Shown: one piece after another, positions 12,931 through 25,119 of the stretch
Position numbering within the stretch: position 1 is the stretch's first letter
Layout: each line of letters starts with the position of its first letter
NCBI RefSeq assembly: GCF_028769735.1
Contig: NC_088178.1
Span: forward strand, 24,378,357 to 24,442,356
Direction of reading: 5' to 3'
Length of the DNA: 64,000 bases
Source of the DNA: Zonotrichia leucophrys gambelii
Taxonomy: Eukaryota; Chordata; Aves; Passeriformes; Passerellidae
The notes under the pieces: model-generated
Told to the model about the DNA's origin: nothing
What the model saw: the letters and a program-made list of their open reading frames with translations, nothing else
Databases searched by the model: none
Made by a program: the position numbers and the translations under genes

Positions 12931-15900
12931 ACCCAGTAACAGATGAAAAATCAAATTGGTAGGAGAACATGTGCTATCTTTTACCTTAAACATGAGCACT
13001 TGAAACAATATATGCCCAGCTCCAGTCAGACACCAGCAACCTTTCTGATCAGTTGTAATATCTGTACTCCTGTACCACCTAAGCCAAAAAAGAAATTTAA
13101 AAAAACACGTTATTTACATCCCTCACATTTTAAAGGCTACAGCAGGCTTCCACAAATGTGAAAGGCATATAATGGAGTGGCCCAATAATACAAGATTACA
13201 GATTTAAAATAGACCAAATTTAATATTTTATTATTACTACCAAAACCATGATTTCCAGCTTTTTTTCACACCACTCTCACCAAGAACTTGGGGGACACTG
13301 TCCATTCTCATCTGTTGGCTATATTTTATACAGTTCTTGATTTTTTTGGCAAAGGTTTTTATATCACACAGAAGTTTGGATGTGAACAAGTCAGTTCATT
13401 TATTGCTGCATTTCCAGGTCCATTTCCAAAGGAATTGCTGACATCTACTGGTTCAAATTATAAAATACTCAAATTACAGTCTTTCCTTTCAAATAAAATC
13501 TAATGGCTCTGACTTCTTTCTCGGTTGATGGCAGAAAAGGCAATTCTGTTGAAATAAGCAGAAATAAACCCATTCTCTCCCATTTAGTAGTTCATCTCCT
13601 CTCTATGCTTCCTGGCAGACATGAGCGTCTAGAATTATATCTGCTAGGCACCAACAATTTTTGAGCTTGAAAACCACAGGGAGCATTTGGCTGTCGCATG
13701 AGGCTGCTCCACCCAGTACAACACAAACCCCTCACATTTTGTGCTGAAAATCCACAAGCAATTCTGCAGATCTGATGCAACACAGGATTAGCATCCTCAT
13801 CCTCCCCCTTCTCAGAGGAGATCCAGCTCCCACCCAGGGCGGTATTTCTGGACCTTGGGGATGCTGCTCAGACACTCCAGTGCCACACTGGGTACTCCAG
13901 CTCTCCCTGCAATGCCTGGGTGCCAAAGATTTGGGAAAGGGGTGGAGAGGAGGAGAGGAGAGGGGCTGAAGTGCTCCAGTAAGTCATTTGGTATTTCACA
14001 CTGGGGGGTTTTAAACAGACCTGTTCCACTCACCCATTCCTTGGGATCATGCACTCAGCACCTACTCTCAAACTCAACACTGAGCCAGGTCAGCTGCTGC
14101 AGGTGCTGTGTCTTAGCACACACAAAACCCCTCTTGTCCCACCTCTGTGTTTATTCATGACTTCTCCTGACTCTTTCTGGAGCAGGGAACAGCAGGCACA
14201 GCGTGCTCGGAGCACCCTTCTGGAGTGGTCCACAAGAGAGACCTTTCTATGTTGCATTCCAGAGATCAAGTTTGGGAGCTCTGGGACTTTGGCTGGAGCA
14301 GGGACACCTTGGTAGTGGTAGGATGGCACTAAAAGCAGCTCTGCAGATGCCAGCTCGGGAAACTGGAGACACTCATAAGGCCAGAAAGCAACTCTGACTA
14401 CTTTGAAAATGTTTCTTAGATGGAAAACTGTGGCAATTAGAGAGGCAGACAGGTACCTGAGGGCATCTGGAGACACAGGTCAAGAGCAGCCCATTTAGCA
14501 GGCAGTAAAACTAGGACAACTTCCTATGCCAAATCCTAAGGTTTTATCTCAAAACAAGCTTTTTCTTTTTATACTCCTAAGGGCAGCAAACCCAATTTTT
14601 ACTTCTTCTGCAGACATCCAGAATTGTACTGCTGTCAACTGCATCACCACTGGCAAATCAGTACCTTTCCTCTCATTGCCAGTACCTGGCCAATGCATCA
14701 GACAAGCACAAGGGCAATTAAAACATCACCCTGCTCCAGGAAACACATTGAAAGCCCACAGGCTTCAGTGATAACATTTAAGTAGGCTAACATCAAAATG
14801 CTCTAGCAGACCTGGCTAACAATGAGTATCAGGTAGCAAAGCTGGACTTCTCTTTCCATGGGTCCTTTTTCCTCATCACAAATTAAAACAGAGATCTGCT
14901 CTGCATAATGCAGCTATTGTTTCACATTTTAAAAATCCTTAATTTCAAAAATGCATTTTGAGACACAGGAAAATAGTTTTCACTGCTGTAGTTTTCAAGA
15001 CTTTGAAGAAACTCTTGAGATAGTGCATTAATGTAGGAAAACAGGAAAGCACCTGACAGCAGCAGGAATGCAGCAGGGCGTGGGATGACTGGAAAACACA
15101 AACAGAATAACCAAAATCCCACACAGAGCAAGATGTGAAAATAGATGCTGGAGAGGAGGAAGAAAGCTCTGGCATGTCAGATGCTGATCACAGAGATGCA
15201 GGGCAGTGGCTTCTCAAGTCAGCTCTCAGCACCTTACCAACAGCAGGAATGTGAAGGGATGTGGTTATCAGGCCTAATTCACTTTTTCAGAAGAAAGCCT
15301 TCAAGAAAGCTCTATCCTATACCTGTAGGATAGAAGCAGTCACTATGCAAAGTTACTACAAATGAGAGAAACTAGCACAAGAATCCATCCATCCATTTTT
15401 TCTTACATCCACAGGCAGATAAAATGAAGAAATGGTAGGGTCAGCACTGGCCCTCTAGAGAACCAGGCTCTATTCAAGATGGGAATGTAAAAGTGCCTGA
15501 ACATTTTCTTGCAGAATTGAATTAGGAAGCTGGCCAGGTAAAGAGGACTGAAAATTGATGGAAAATGAGAGTGTGATTTTGGGTCAAGGAGAACTGAAGT
15601 TAAAAACAGTAAGAGATAGGCAGATAGACAATGAATGCACTTTAATGACCACACAGAGACCCATTTCAAACAGTGCTTTATAACCTTCCTGCTACTCATC
15701 AGGTCTCAGCCAGCCCATAGAGGATGTGCTTGACATGCTGCAGTGAATAGAAAAGTTCAAACATTAATTCATCCACACCGAGGTGTGCCCTGCCCTAAGG
15801 GCATGCAGCTTCAATTGGATGGATCTAGAACATGAGAGGAGATACAGAAAAACAAGAGAGCAAACAAATATTGAGAGGTATTATCAAGGCAAGCCATACA

Positions 15901-17929
15901 CCTTTTGAATGTTTGGGGTTTTTTTAATTTCTGTGGTAAAGCAAAATAAAGAATGGGATAACACTGAGCAAATAGAAGGACAAAGAAATGCCAGAGATGC
16001 CTGACCACATTACAAATCCAGATGCTTTTGGTCAAAAAAGGAAGTTAGTCACAGAGGAGGGAAGGGTATGGGAGTAGTCAGTTTTGATGGCAAAACTACA
16101 TTTTATTTCATGATAGTGTTTCAATAGCATTGTGGCTTTTTGTTTACCTGTGGATTCAGGCAGTGCAGAGACACACAGCCATGCTAATTGAGATGTTCAG
16201 TCACTCATGACTAGTCTGAGTAGACAAAAAAAATCCAAGATGAAATAGACATAGACTTTTCCAAAGTCAAGATCAATTTAGAATTTATGAGTAAAAACAA
16301 TACACAGATAAAAGATCAGCTGTAAAAAGTAAAATCCAGACTTGCATTGTCCAAGAGTTTGATTCAAGCTCATCCAAATTTCAGGGTATTTGCTGTGTGT
16401 TTCTGTGATGCCAGTAAGAGAATATGGCTTAAGATCAGCCTTTAATTAGATAGATTGTCCTCTGTCCACAGGCCCATTAAGCACAGATGCTCCTGTCAAA
16501 GACAAAAGCAGAACTGCTAGAAATTTTGGAAAGGGATGAAGAGGGAGGCCTTAAGAAATAAATGATATTTTGGAAAACTGTATTTGGATTTAGTTAAAAT
16601 AGAAGCATATCTCCTTAGTCTCAATGTACCAAACCTTGAGAGAGTGTGGTGCATGCATGGCCAGGCTCCACAGGTAATGTCAGGTAGGTGCTGTTATTAA
16701 TTGGTTATTTCAGACTTTTACTCAGTTGGTTTTGCAGACAAATGTTCCTCTGCCATTTGGCTGCATCCACAGCAAGGATAGAAGATTGTCATCACTTCTT
16801 CATGCTAACAAGGCAGTAATAAAAGAGAACTGGCAGTCTGGCATGAAACTGTAGAAAATTTAAATGGTGGAGCCACAGCACTGGTGCCAAATATTTCCAG
16901 TAAAGTGATATAATTATTTTCAGGTACTTACACTGTGACAGGAAAGAAATAGCTGAGAGCTTTTGGTTTTGGCTCTTTACCCCTAAAGCTGCAGAGGCAA
17001 GATGTACCAAACACACAGAGCAATGATCCAGTCTGGGAGCTTCTGCTTCTGGCATCCACAGCTGAAGTGACTTCAGAGACCAGGAGATTATAAAGCTGCT
17101 GAGCTTTTCACTTTGAATCACCTCATACTCAACACATCCTTTAAGGCCAAGCATATGGCTGGGAAAGTCTGAGCAACTCAAAGTTTTCTCTCTTAATCCT
17201 TTGGCTGACTGGTGACAAGTGTCTCAGGATTAATGGAACAGGACATTGAGGGAGAATCCACTGAATACAAATCACCTGAGAAAGGCTACACAACGTTTCT
17301 CCCCACTTTCAAACTAAGAGCTCAGCACCAGTGTTTTGGAATTTGCCTGACACTTCCCTGATTCACTAAGATGTTCAACTTCTACACGTATTTAACAAAC
17401 TAGGTGTCTGTTGGTGACATCTGTACAGGAGGCAGTTAACTCAGTGCCAAGCAGACATTCACTATTCACCCCAAGAGGGGATATATTCTCACAGCAGGAG
17501 GAAGAGCAAGTTCTTGGAATTCTGCATTCATACAGAAAAGGAAAAAAAAAATCAGGGAAAATACTGAACAGCAAAAAAGAAATTACAAAGAGAAAGAAAA
17601 TCTCCTACAAGAAAACAACCCTTAATTAGATACTATAGGTTCTTTTCTTTGCAGCATGTAGCATGCAGATGAGGAAGTACCTTTCCAGTATTAAGGACCT
17701 TTCCTACTAGTTTCCAACAAGGTTGGCATTCATTTAGCTCAGCAAGGAAGTTACTACACTTTGGGAAGAGAGAAGCAAACAGCCAAGAGAGTGCAAATCA
17801 CTGCAGCACACCCAGCAAACCTCACTCAGTGGCTTCAGGCTTAGAAATTGAATCAATCAGGTCTCAGCCCAGCGCAGCTCACATTCCCTGGAAATTCTCT
17901 ATTAGGGACAAGGCTGAGTCTATCCTATT
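12931..17929. other. Intergenic DNA, nothing recognised
   Basis: No gene, RNA or identifiable repeat was seen. GC rises slightly at 13780-14320, where several overlapping frames of 60-130 codons occur on both strands; none resembles a known protein and they contradict one another. The rest is AT-rich, with short purine-rich runs such as 17536-17620. Confidence 0.65.
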
Positions 17930-18035
17930 TTTAGCTTTGTCAGGCTTTCTGAAACACTGGGCAAACCACTTGCTACACCTCTACTTGTCACCTGTAAAAT
18001 GGGCACTTGCCCTTGGCACACCCCACCTCAAGGCC
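17930..18035 (+). repeat. MIR-like ancient SINE fragment (3' half)
   Basis: The order of blocks matches the MIR 3' half: CTGGGCAAACCACTTG at about 17958-17972, a pyrimidine-rich CTACACCTCTACTTGTC, then ACCTGTAAAATGGGCA at 17990-18004, and finally a CCCACCTCAAGG block at 18022-18033. Several unlinked blocks in the right order and spacing make this the best of the three MIR candidates. Confidence 0.7.
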
Positions 18036-21000
18036 TGACTCACACATTCACTAACACTGTTAGAAATACCAGTACCCCATTCATTCAGAACACTGATCTG
18101 TCTTCAAATGTTCCATTTCCCATTTCTTTCCAGGCCATCTGCAAAAGCATGCATGGATATAAAATTTACTTTTAAATAGTGTGAGAATGGTTGTGCTTAG
18201 AAATTCATCTGCAGTCCTCTACTTGCTCGCCTTCCTCTACAACTTCCTGGAATAAGTATAGACTATGCCTCAGGAAAACAAAGCCATTTGAAAAGAGAAC
18301 AGCTGCCATGGTGCTGAGTCAATACAGGCAGACAAAATAAAATAAAATAAAGAAACTACACTGCATCTGTGGCAATGTGTTTCCCCCCTTCCATCACAAT
18401 ATCCCGATGCACCAGGCCCTGGCAGCAGTTTAGCAAACAGCCCAAGCGTGTGCTTCAGAGAAATGCATCCAAACCCTGAGCCCATTAAAACAGCACACTG
18501 ATTCCTGCAATGGGGCATCCACCCAGCTGCTATTGCAGCATCTGCTTTAGAGATGTTTGCCTCAGTCAGGCCCCTCTAAGCCATCTTCCTCTAAGGGATG
18601 AGCTGGGAAAAGGTGCAGTGGTTACTTATTGTTGTTAGCAGCAGCAATAAAGGTAAACGGCTCCAAAAGCTCCACCATCCTCTGCCAGGCATTGGCAGAG
18701 AGGTGCTGTTCATCTTTTCTGGTGACAAGAGCAGGTTTAGAGTGAATATTTCATCTGTGCTTTCACACAGCTCCATTGCAGTTATTTCACAACCTGGTGA
18801 AGTTTTCTACACTTGGCACTGCTGAGTGCTAATCAGCACTTAACTCTTGGTCCTCGCAGGGACCATCAAGTCCTGGGGAGACACTAGAAATGCTTTCTCA
18901 GTGTTGGGATGTTATCTGTGACATCCCTCATTTACCCTGTCAGCTGCACTAGAACATACAGTGGCATAGAGAATATAAAGTTACAGTAAATACAGCCTTG
19001 GAAGCATCCAGAAATATTGAATAAAACCAACAAAACAAGAAAAAATGTTTGGCATCCTGGCCAGGGAATTCAGGGCTTGAATAATCCCTTCAAACTATTA
19101 CTTCAATTGAGGCTGAAGAGTGTTCTGCTTATTTAAAAGACACCTGCAAAAAAAAAAAAGTAAAAAAAAAGAAGAAAGAAACAAAACTCACCCCCCCTTA
19201 CTTTTAAAAGTGGGAAAGCCATGCCATGTGTTCAAAAGCAAAGTTTAAAAATGGCAGCTTTGTGAATGTTCTGAACCATAAACTGGTTTTGTGAATATTA
19301 TGAAAAGCAAAATGTACATTAGCAAATTGCAACATTCATACTCTGTGAAAGAGAATTTGTACAGCTGTAGACTGGTACATTTGATCTGCAAAACTTCAGT
19401 AGAACAGTTTTTTACAGGAACAAGCCAAATTCTTTAAAAACCTTTCTTTGCTTTGGGATAGAGCCTTTTAGACACGAATAAGCTCATTTTTATTGTCCTC
19501 CCCTTATTCTGAAACACATTTTCATGGATGTAAAGGACTTTTCACTGGGGCATAAAGCAGAACTCCAGACATGGCTGAACTAGCACCTAACAGCACTTCC
19601 TTGGTACAGAATTTCTTATAACTTTGTACACAACCCCTTATTCCCCACACCTCTGAAAAGGGGGCAGGGTGCTGTTTCTGCCTTTTCCCACGAATTTCTT
19701 TGGAAGGCTGAGTCCTTTTTGAGATTTCCACTTTATTCTTCTGCTCAGCACCTCCTAGCAGAGGGAAGGGTGGATGACACCCTCCTCTCTGCAATTTTGT
19801 TTCTGACTGCACAAGTGAGTTTTACACAAAAATCAAATTGAGTAAAAAAAAAAATAGGGAAACATATTTTATGGACACAGATTAGGAATCTTGACACTAC
19901 CAATCAGCACTTTATGGGACAAGATATAATTAAGATGTCAAAAATAATAAATTAGCACCAAAATAGAGCATATTTAATAATAAAGCTTTCCTGTTCATAA
20001 AGAACTTTTTCTATTGAACAAAAAGCTTCTCTAATATAAAAGAAAAAACTACGTTAGACTTGAATTATCATTTATATCAGCTTCTTTGCACTTTTCCAGC
20101 AACATAAATGAATCTATAGTGAGTACAAATAACCTACATTTAGTCTTATCTGTTGATATTGCAGAATTGGTAAAAAGAGGCATTGTGTTAAGGATCATAC
20201 CTGGTATGCTCACAATAGTTTTATCTAGGGAAGAACTTTATTAGCAGCATGAAACTGAATATTATGTATTATAATGAGAGGAAATCACAGCAAGACGTTC
20301 AGATGTGCCTTTGTATGCATGTAGATCGAGCACCTCTGAATTTTTATCATGGTATACTTTGTCAACTGCTGCCTGCCAGGAGGCATTCAGTGGTGAGCAC
20401 TGTGGGATCTGCATTCCCAGCTCTAACCCTAAAAACAGAAATCTTCATACCAATGAGTAAATGCTCAGGTTTCCTGAGCCTCTCCAACTGAAAACACCAA
20501 TGTTCTTAGGTAACTGCATCTTTTAAGTACTTTTTGCAGACTTCTGTATCTAAATATGAGGATTATGGTCCCAAAGTTTTGCTTTCTTTTAAGAAATCAC
20601 CAATTATTTACATGGTTATATCTAATAATGGGATTATATTAAAATATTTCCTGAAACTTTGTCATTGGCCAGCTGTAACTGAAGTGTTTCCTCGGCTCTT
20701 ACTGCTTTATCTAGTAGAGAAATATTTTCCTTGCATGCTAGATATCTCTATAGCAGGCTAGTTATAAATTAGCAACATTTCTATGTTCTCCTTACACTGG
20801 AAGTATGCAAGCACAAGGAACTTTACTCACACAAGTAGGGCCAAAAAGTCAAACAAGAGTATTCCTCAAATATCTGTACTGTGCATCTAATTCTTGTAGG
20901 ACTGAAAAGCTGATCTAAAGTACTGACTAAAAATAGCCAGCATTTCTTTTGGTATGAAATACAATAAAGCAAGCAAATAATGGATGACAAATCATTCAAC

Positions 21001-22189
21001 TATTTTATAAATGGGTTTTCAAGAATAAAAAATCTGATTTTTGTTGTATAGTCGTTATTGACATTTTTAGAATTGTATGAAAATTCTGGCTAGGAACACA
21101 TTTCCAAAAACTGAAGGAATAAAAAAGCCTTAACTGGTAGTACCTGGAACTTTAATTAAGCTTGAGCTTGAAAGCTGTAAGAAAAACACTCTGCCAAGAA
21201 ACCATTTCATCATCACAGGAGTAGATTTGATGTCTTAGATTCCTACTCAGATGACCAAATCAGTGTTCTTTATGCACCCTTCCCAGAAATTACAAACTAT
21301 TCCACATAAGCCAAAAAGCCTGGTTCCCCTTTATTTTAAGAGCAGGGTGGAAGAATTTTAGTCATTTTCTTTGCATTGGTTAAATGCTGTCTTGTAGCTA
21401 TCACAACCTGAAAGAAAAGAGTGTGACCTGAAAAGGTTGGCTAGAAGTAAAAGTACATTATTTAGCTACACTGTCACTGCCTAAACCATTCTAACAAAAA
21501 CATTTAGACTCATCAATGCAGACAGAATGGAGCTCTTCCTACCAGCTCTGGGCTTATTCAAAGGTTAGGCTCAATTTAGTGTCAGTTCAAACTCATTTAA
21601 AACCCCATCCATGGATTGAGTTTTCTGTCTGTGCTGCTGGGGCAGCTGAAGGAGGAGGAAGATGAAATCAGAGCGTTTCAGCTATCTTGATTCACTTTTG
21701 AATTAATGTCTATAATGTCATGTGTACAAACTGGATCTGCTCCTGCAATTTAATTTTTACTTTTTTTCTTTTTCTTCAGTGAGGCCAGGGCAGGTTTCTG
21801 CTTTCAGCTAGGAACCTGTCTCACAGTGAAGCTAAACTGATCACAGAACACTTGAGTCACTCCAAAATCTCAATTTGGTGTTGTACATCCTCACAGACTA
21901 AGAAAAAAGTTCCTCAGCCTTTTTTTTTCTTTCTTTCCTTGTTGTTTTGCTCTCTCAAGAGCACAAATTCTTTCTAGCACATGCCTAGGCAAGGCAGAGG
22001 CAAAGCTTTAAGTCATTCTTTCTCCTAAAAACTAAAGCAGTGGAGCAAGAGGCATCATTAGCATAAGTGGAAGAGTCAACAACATAAAGTAGTTCAAAAA
22101 CCTTTTAAGTTCACCAAAAAATATTTCACAGGGAAATGAAAAAGGCACATAAAATACAGAAAGCCATAACAACGTCTGCCAAAATCTAG
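18036..22189. other. Intergenic DNA, nothing recognised
   Basis: AT-rich sequence without a supportable gene. It contains an AAAAT repeat near 18336-18354, an A-rich patch at 19148-19185, and a T-rich patch with TTTC units near 21920-21940. Reading frames on both strands are short and unlike known proteins. Confidence 0.65.
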
Positions 22190-22520
22190 ATGCAAATATA
22201 TTTGGGATTGGTTCCGCTTTGTGTTTGTTTTAGTTCCGCTGTGGCGCAGAGCTCCGCCTGGAGCTGACTGGCGGCGCTCCTGAAAGGAAACAAAGTTTAA
22301 CATCTCAACTGGGGAGCGCAATCCTCCCAGAAACTGCATCTCCACGGCTTTCGCTGCCTGACCAAGGAGAATTGTCTGATTCAGAAAATGCTTGACACCT
22401 CTAAGAGCTTCCCCGCAGGCCCAAGTGCCTTGCCTAGCCCGAATTAGCTGTAGCAGATAATTCTGCAGGAAATGTTTAGCAAGCTTATTAGGCCTTTGCA
22501 TATTAACACATAGAGGGGAA
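22190..22520. promoter_or_regulatory. Candidate enhancer-like CpG-retaining element
   Basis: In a region almost devoid of CpG, about a dozen CpGs fall within 330 bp, mostly at 22212-22420. The element also has an AACAAAG SOX/TCF-like word at 22289-22295, an inverted CCAAT (ATTGG) near 22206 and a GAATTAGC homeodomain-like word near 22441. It has no simple repeats. Such CpG retention often marks an unmethylated or conserved regulatory element. A 135-codon frame runs through it on the minus strand but resembles no protein family, so I do not call it coding. Confidence 0.35.
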
Positions 22521-22735
22521 AAAAACCTTTTGCCACGGCTATTGAATCCTGCATGTAAAATATTTTTCAGTAAAAAGATGACAGCAGACTGCCTTATTGC
22601 TATTTGCTTCTGTCATCAGCCTCAGTTTAATCCAAAGTTTATTGAAGTAAATGGGAGTCAGAAATTTAATGAACTTATAAAATACAATTATTTTATACAT
22701 TCCCATGAAAGGGTACTTCAGGACATGGTGGAGAC

Positions 22736-23048
22736 TCACAGAATGACAGAATGTTAAGGGGCTGGAATGGAACTCAAAGGTAATTTAGTCTCAAGCTCCC
22801 TCCATGGGCAGGGACACCTCCCAGTAGACCATGTTCCTCAAGGCTCCATTCCACCTGGATTTGAACACTGCCAGGGATATCCACAACCTCCCTGGGCCTC
22901 ACCACCCTCACAGTAAAAAATTTCTTCCTAATAACTAAGCTAATTTTCCTCTCTTTCAGCTTGCACCCATTACATCTTGTCCTGTTGCTACATTTCCTGA
23001 TAAAGAACCCCTCTCCAGCTTCCCTGCTGGCCCCTTCAGAAACTGGAA
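22736..23048 (-). mobile_element. CR1 LINE, 5'-truncated 3' fragment
   Basis: Read on the minus strand, this is the 3' untranslated tail of a chicken-repeat-1 LINE. It ends in the diagnostic ATTCTGTCATTCTGTG-type octamer repeat (22736-22752). On the plus strand the expected blocks appear in reverse order: CCATGGGCAGGGACACCTCCC (about 22803-22823), TTGAACACTGCCAGGGAT, CTCACCACCCTCACAGTAAA, TTCTTCCTAATAACTAA and CATCTTGTCCTGTTGCTAC. The fragment stops abruptly near 23048, giving the usual severe 5' truncation. No ORF2 sequence is present, so it cannot move. CR1 is the dominant avian LINE and is the best clue to the lineage here. Confidence 0.93.
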
Positions 23049-25095
23049 TATTTTCTCAAGAGATGGGATGGGCAAGCTGCATTGGTTCACTGTGACACCT
23101 GCCTCACTCTGAAGAGTTCTAACTGAAAAAAAATTGTACAAAAATTAGAAAGAAAAACACACAATATGAGAAGGGGGGAAATACCATCTGGTTTAAGGTC
23201 TAAAATAAAGCCTAACCAGACAAAGCACTCTCCTGCAATTTAGTTACAGCGATCTCAGCTGGGCTCAGCTGTGTGTGTCAGGTCCCATCAGAAATGCTCT
23301 TGGTCTCTGTCACTTCTTTTCAAGTTCACAGGAACCAGGGCCCTCCCCAGTGCCCAGCTCTGAGCTGTCAGCCCCAAACTCAGCATGCATTAAACCAGCC
23401 AAGGTTATACCTTAAACAGCTTTGTTGTCTGGCCAGGTGGGAAGGCCTGAGCTACAGAAAGGTTTCCAGAGTAACATGAGGCTCTTTCACAGGGTGTCTC
23501 TTCCAAACACAAATCTTTCCTCATTTTTATTTTTGTAAAAAAAAAAAAAAGTGTGGGACTATTCAATCTCAGGTGATAATATCTGAAGGTGCAGATGGGT
23601 GCATCTATTTCCCTGCCATCACCACACCAAGGCTTCTTCTCCTGCTGAGGATCCCATTAACATGTAAATCTTCCCCATTCTTGCCTGACACCTGAATTTT
23701 TCAAAATAATTTAGCATCCCTTTTCCTCACCTGCGGGGCAACTCTCTTCCTTTTAAATGTTAAATAGGCATTTGGTGGCTTAGCCTTAAGTATTAAATTC
23801 AGAACCATTTATCAGTTTCCCTCACCTCCCTTCACCTCTCAATCATCACTGTAGAGAAGATGGAACTGTCTTTGGTTCTCCTCCATCCACACTTCTCCTC
23901 AATAACCAAGGATGTTAAATGGTGTAAAGTATCCCATGGGCAGGTGACAGGAAGATTTGGTTAGTGCTCTTTGGAGATGGCCTGCACAATTTCATTTCTG
24001 GGTTTGCCAACCACAGGCACCATGAGAAAATCTGAATTCTGCTCTACCCTTGTAAAATGGCAGCAATCAGAGAGTTCCACATCCAAGCCAGTACCACCTC
24101 CTGCAGACTGGCTGTCAGATGTTCTTTGCTCACCCTTGGAGATATCTTGGTTCTACTGCTCAGCAAATACCCATCAACACTGACAGAATCAGGATTTTAT
24201 CCTGCATTGCCTATAATGCCCCACTGCATCAGGGTTTGGATAGTGCCCTTTAATACATTCATGTATATTTACTATGTTTATATTTTGAACCAAGAGATGC
24301 CAGGAGCTCTCATCCTATCATAAAACCTGACAGCCTGCATTTGAGTAGTGACAAGCCTGTGGATGACTCTGCTGAAAAGCCTTGAGTAAGGCTTCCTTCA
24401 GCTTCACAAGTTTTACCGCACCACAAGACTTGGACAGCACAACAGTGGCTAACCAAAGTCAGTGTCATCCAGCTGCTCCAGCCTGGCAGGGGCTCCACTG
24501 CAGAAAACAGCATAAATTGAACAGAAAAACTAATGTTTGCTCTGTCAGCTGCACCTGCCTATCAAATCATGCCGCCCATTAAAGGTTATTTTCCCAAAAT
24601 CTCTTAACCTAATAAACTGAACAGACACAATGATTCTTATGCTGCTATGAAATACTGCAGCCTGTCAGTGCTGGAATACTTAACTATCAAATCTACCAGT
24701 TAGTTCTCCTCTCCAGAGAATTTTAACTCTTGACAAAAGTGAACTGGAGAGGCAGATGTTTTTATGGCAGTTGTGAGAGAGAAGCAGATCCCACATCAGA
24801 AAAGAGAGTTTGAAAACAGCCTTCCCACTCTCCCAGTTATGTAAGGAGAAGTGTCTCCATTAAATGTTTACAAACCCCACCATCCAAGAGGCACAGAGCA
24901 ATAGGTTTAAATAAACAAAACCAAAGGTTTGTGCCATTTAGTACCGGTGTACACACACACAGAGCAGGTTTGTTTTAGTCTATTACACAAAATAACTGCC
25001 TCAGATGTTGTTATGGGCACTCATCTCTGACATGGGACATTTAATTCCCCATCAGAATCAATTAACTCATGGTTGAGACTACAGCTGCAGGGAAT
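23049..25095. other. Intergenic DNA, nothing recognised
   Basis: Mixed-composition sequence with one A-run at 23537-23550 and a short CA run near 24951-24960. No exon-like or RNA-like structure was identified. Short frames on both strands look like chance. Confidence 0.65.
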
Positions 25096-25119
25096 ACTAA
25101 TTAATAACTATTAATTAGT
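25096..25119. promoter_or_regulatory. Palindromic homeodomain site cluster
   Basis: A perfect inverted repeat has 10-bp arms, ACTAATTAAT at 25096-25105 and ATTAATTAGT at 25110-25119, separated by AACT at 25106-25109 with the arm ends adjoining. It presents several TAAT/ATTA cores within 24 bp, and another AATTAA lies just right at 25121-25126. The TAAT core is the general binding word of homeodomain factors. Function is inferred from the motif only. Confidence 0.35.

Noticed and set aside
22094..22501. 135-codon minus-strand frame through the CpG-retaining element
   Set aside because: No family resemblance. The CpG retention fits a regulatory element better than an exon, though an unknown exon cannot be fully excluded.
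24040..24075. Fourth MIR-like match (TTGTAAAATGGCAGCAATCAG)
   Set aside because: Only the short TGTAAAATGG word matches; the neighbouring MIR blocks are absent.
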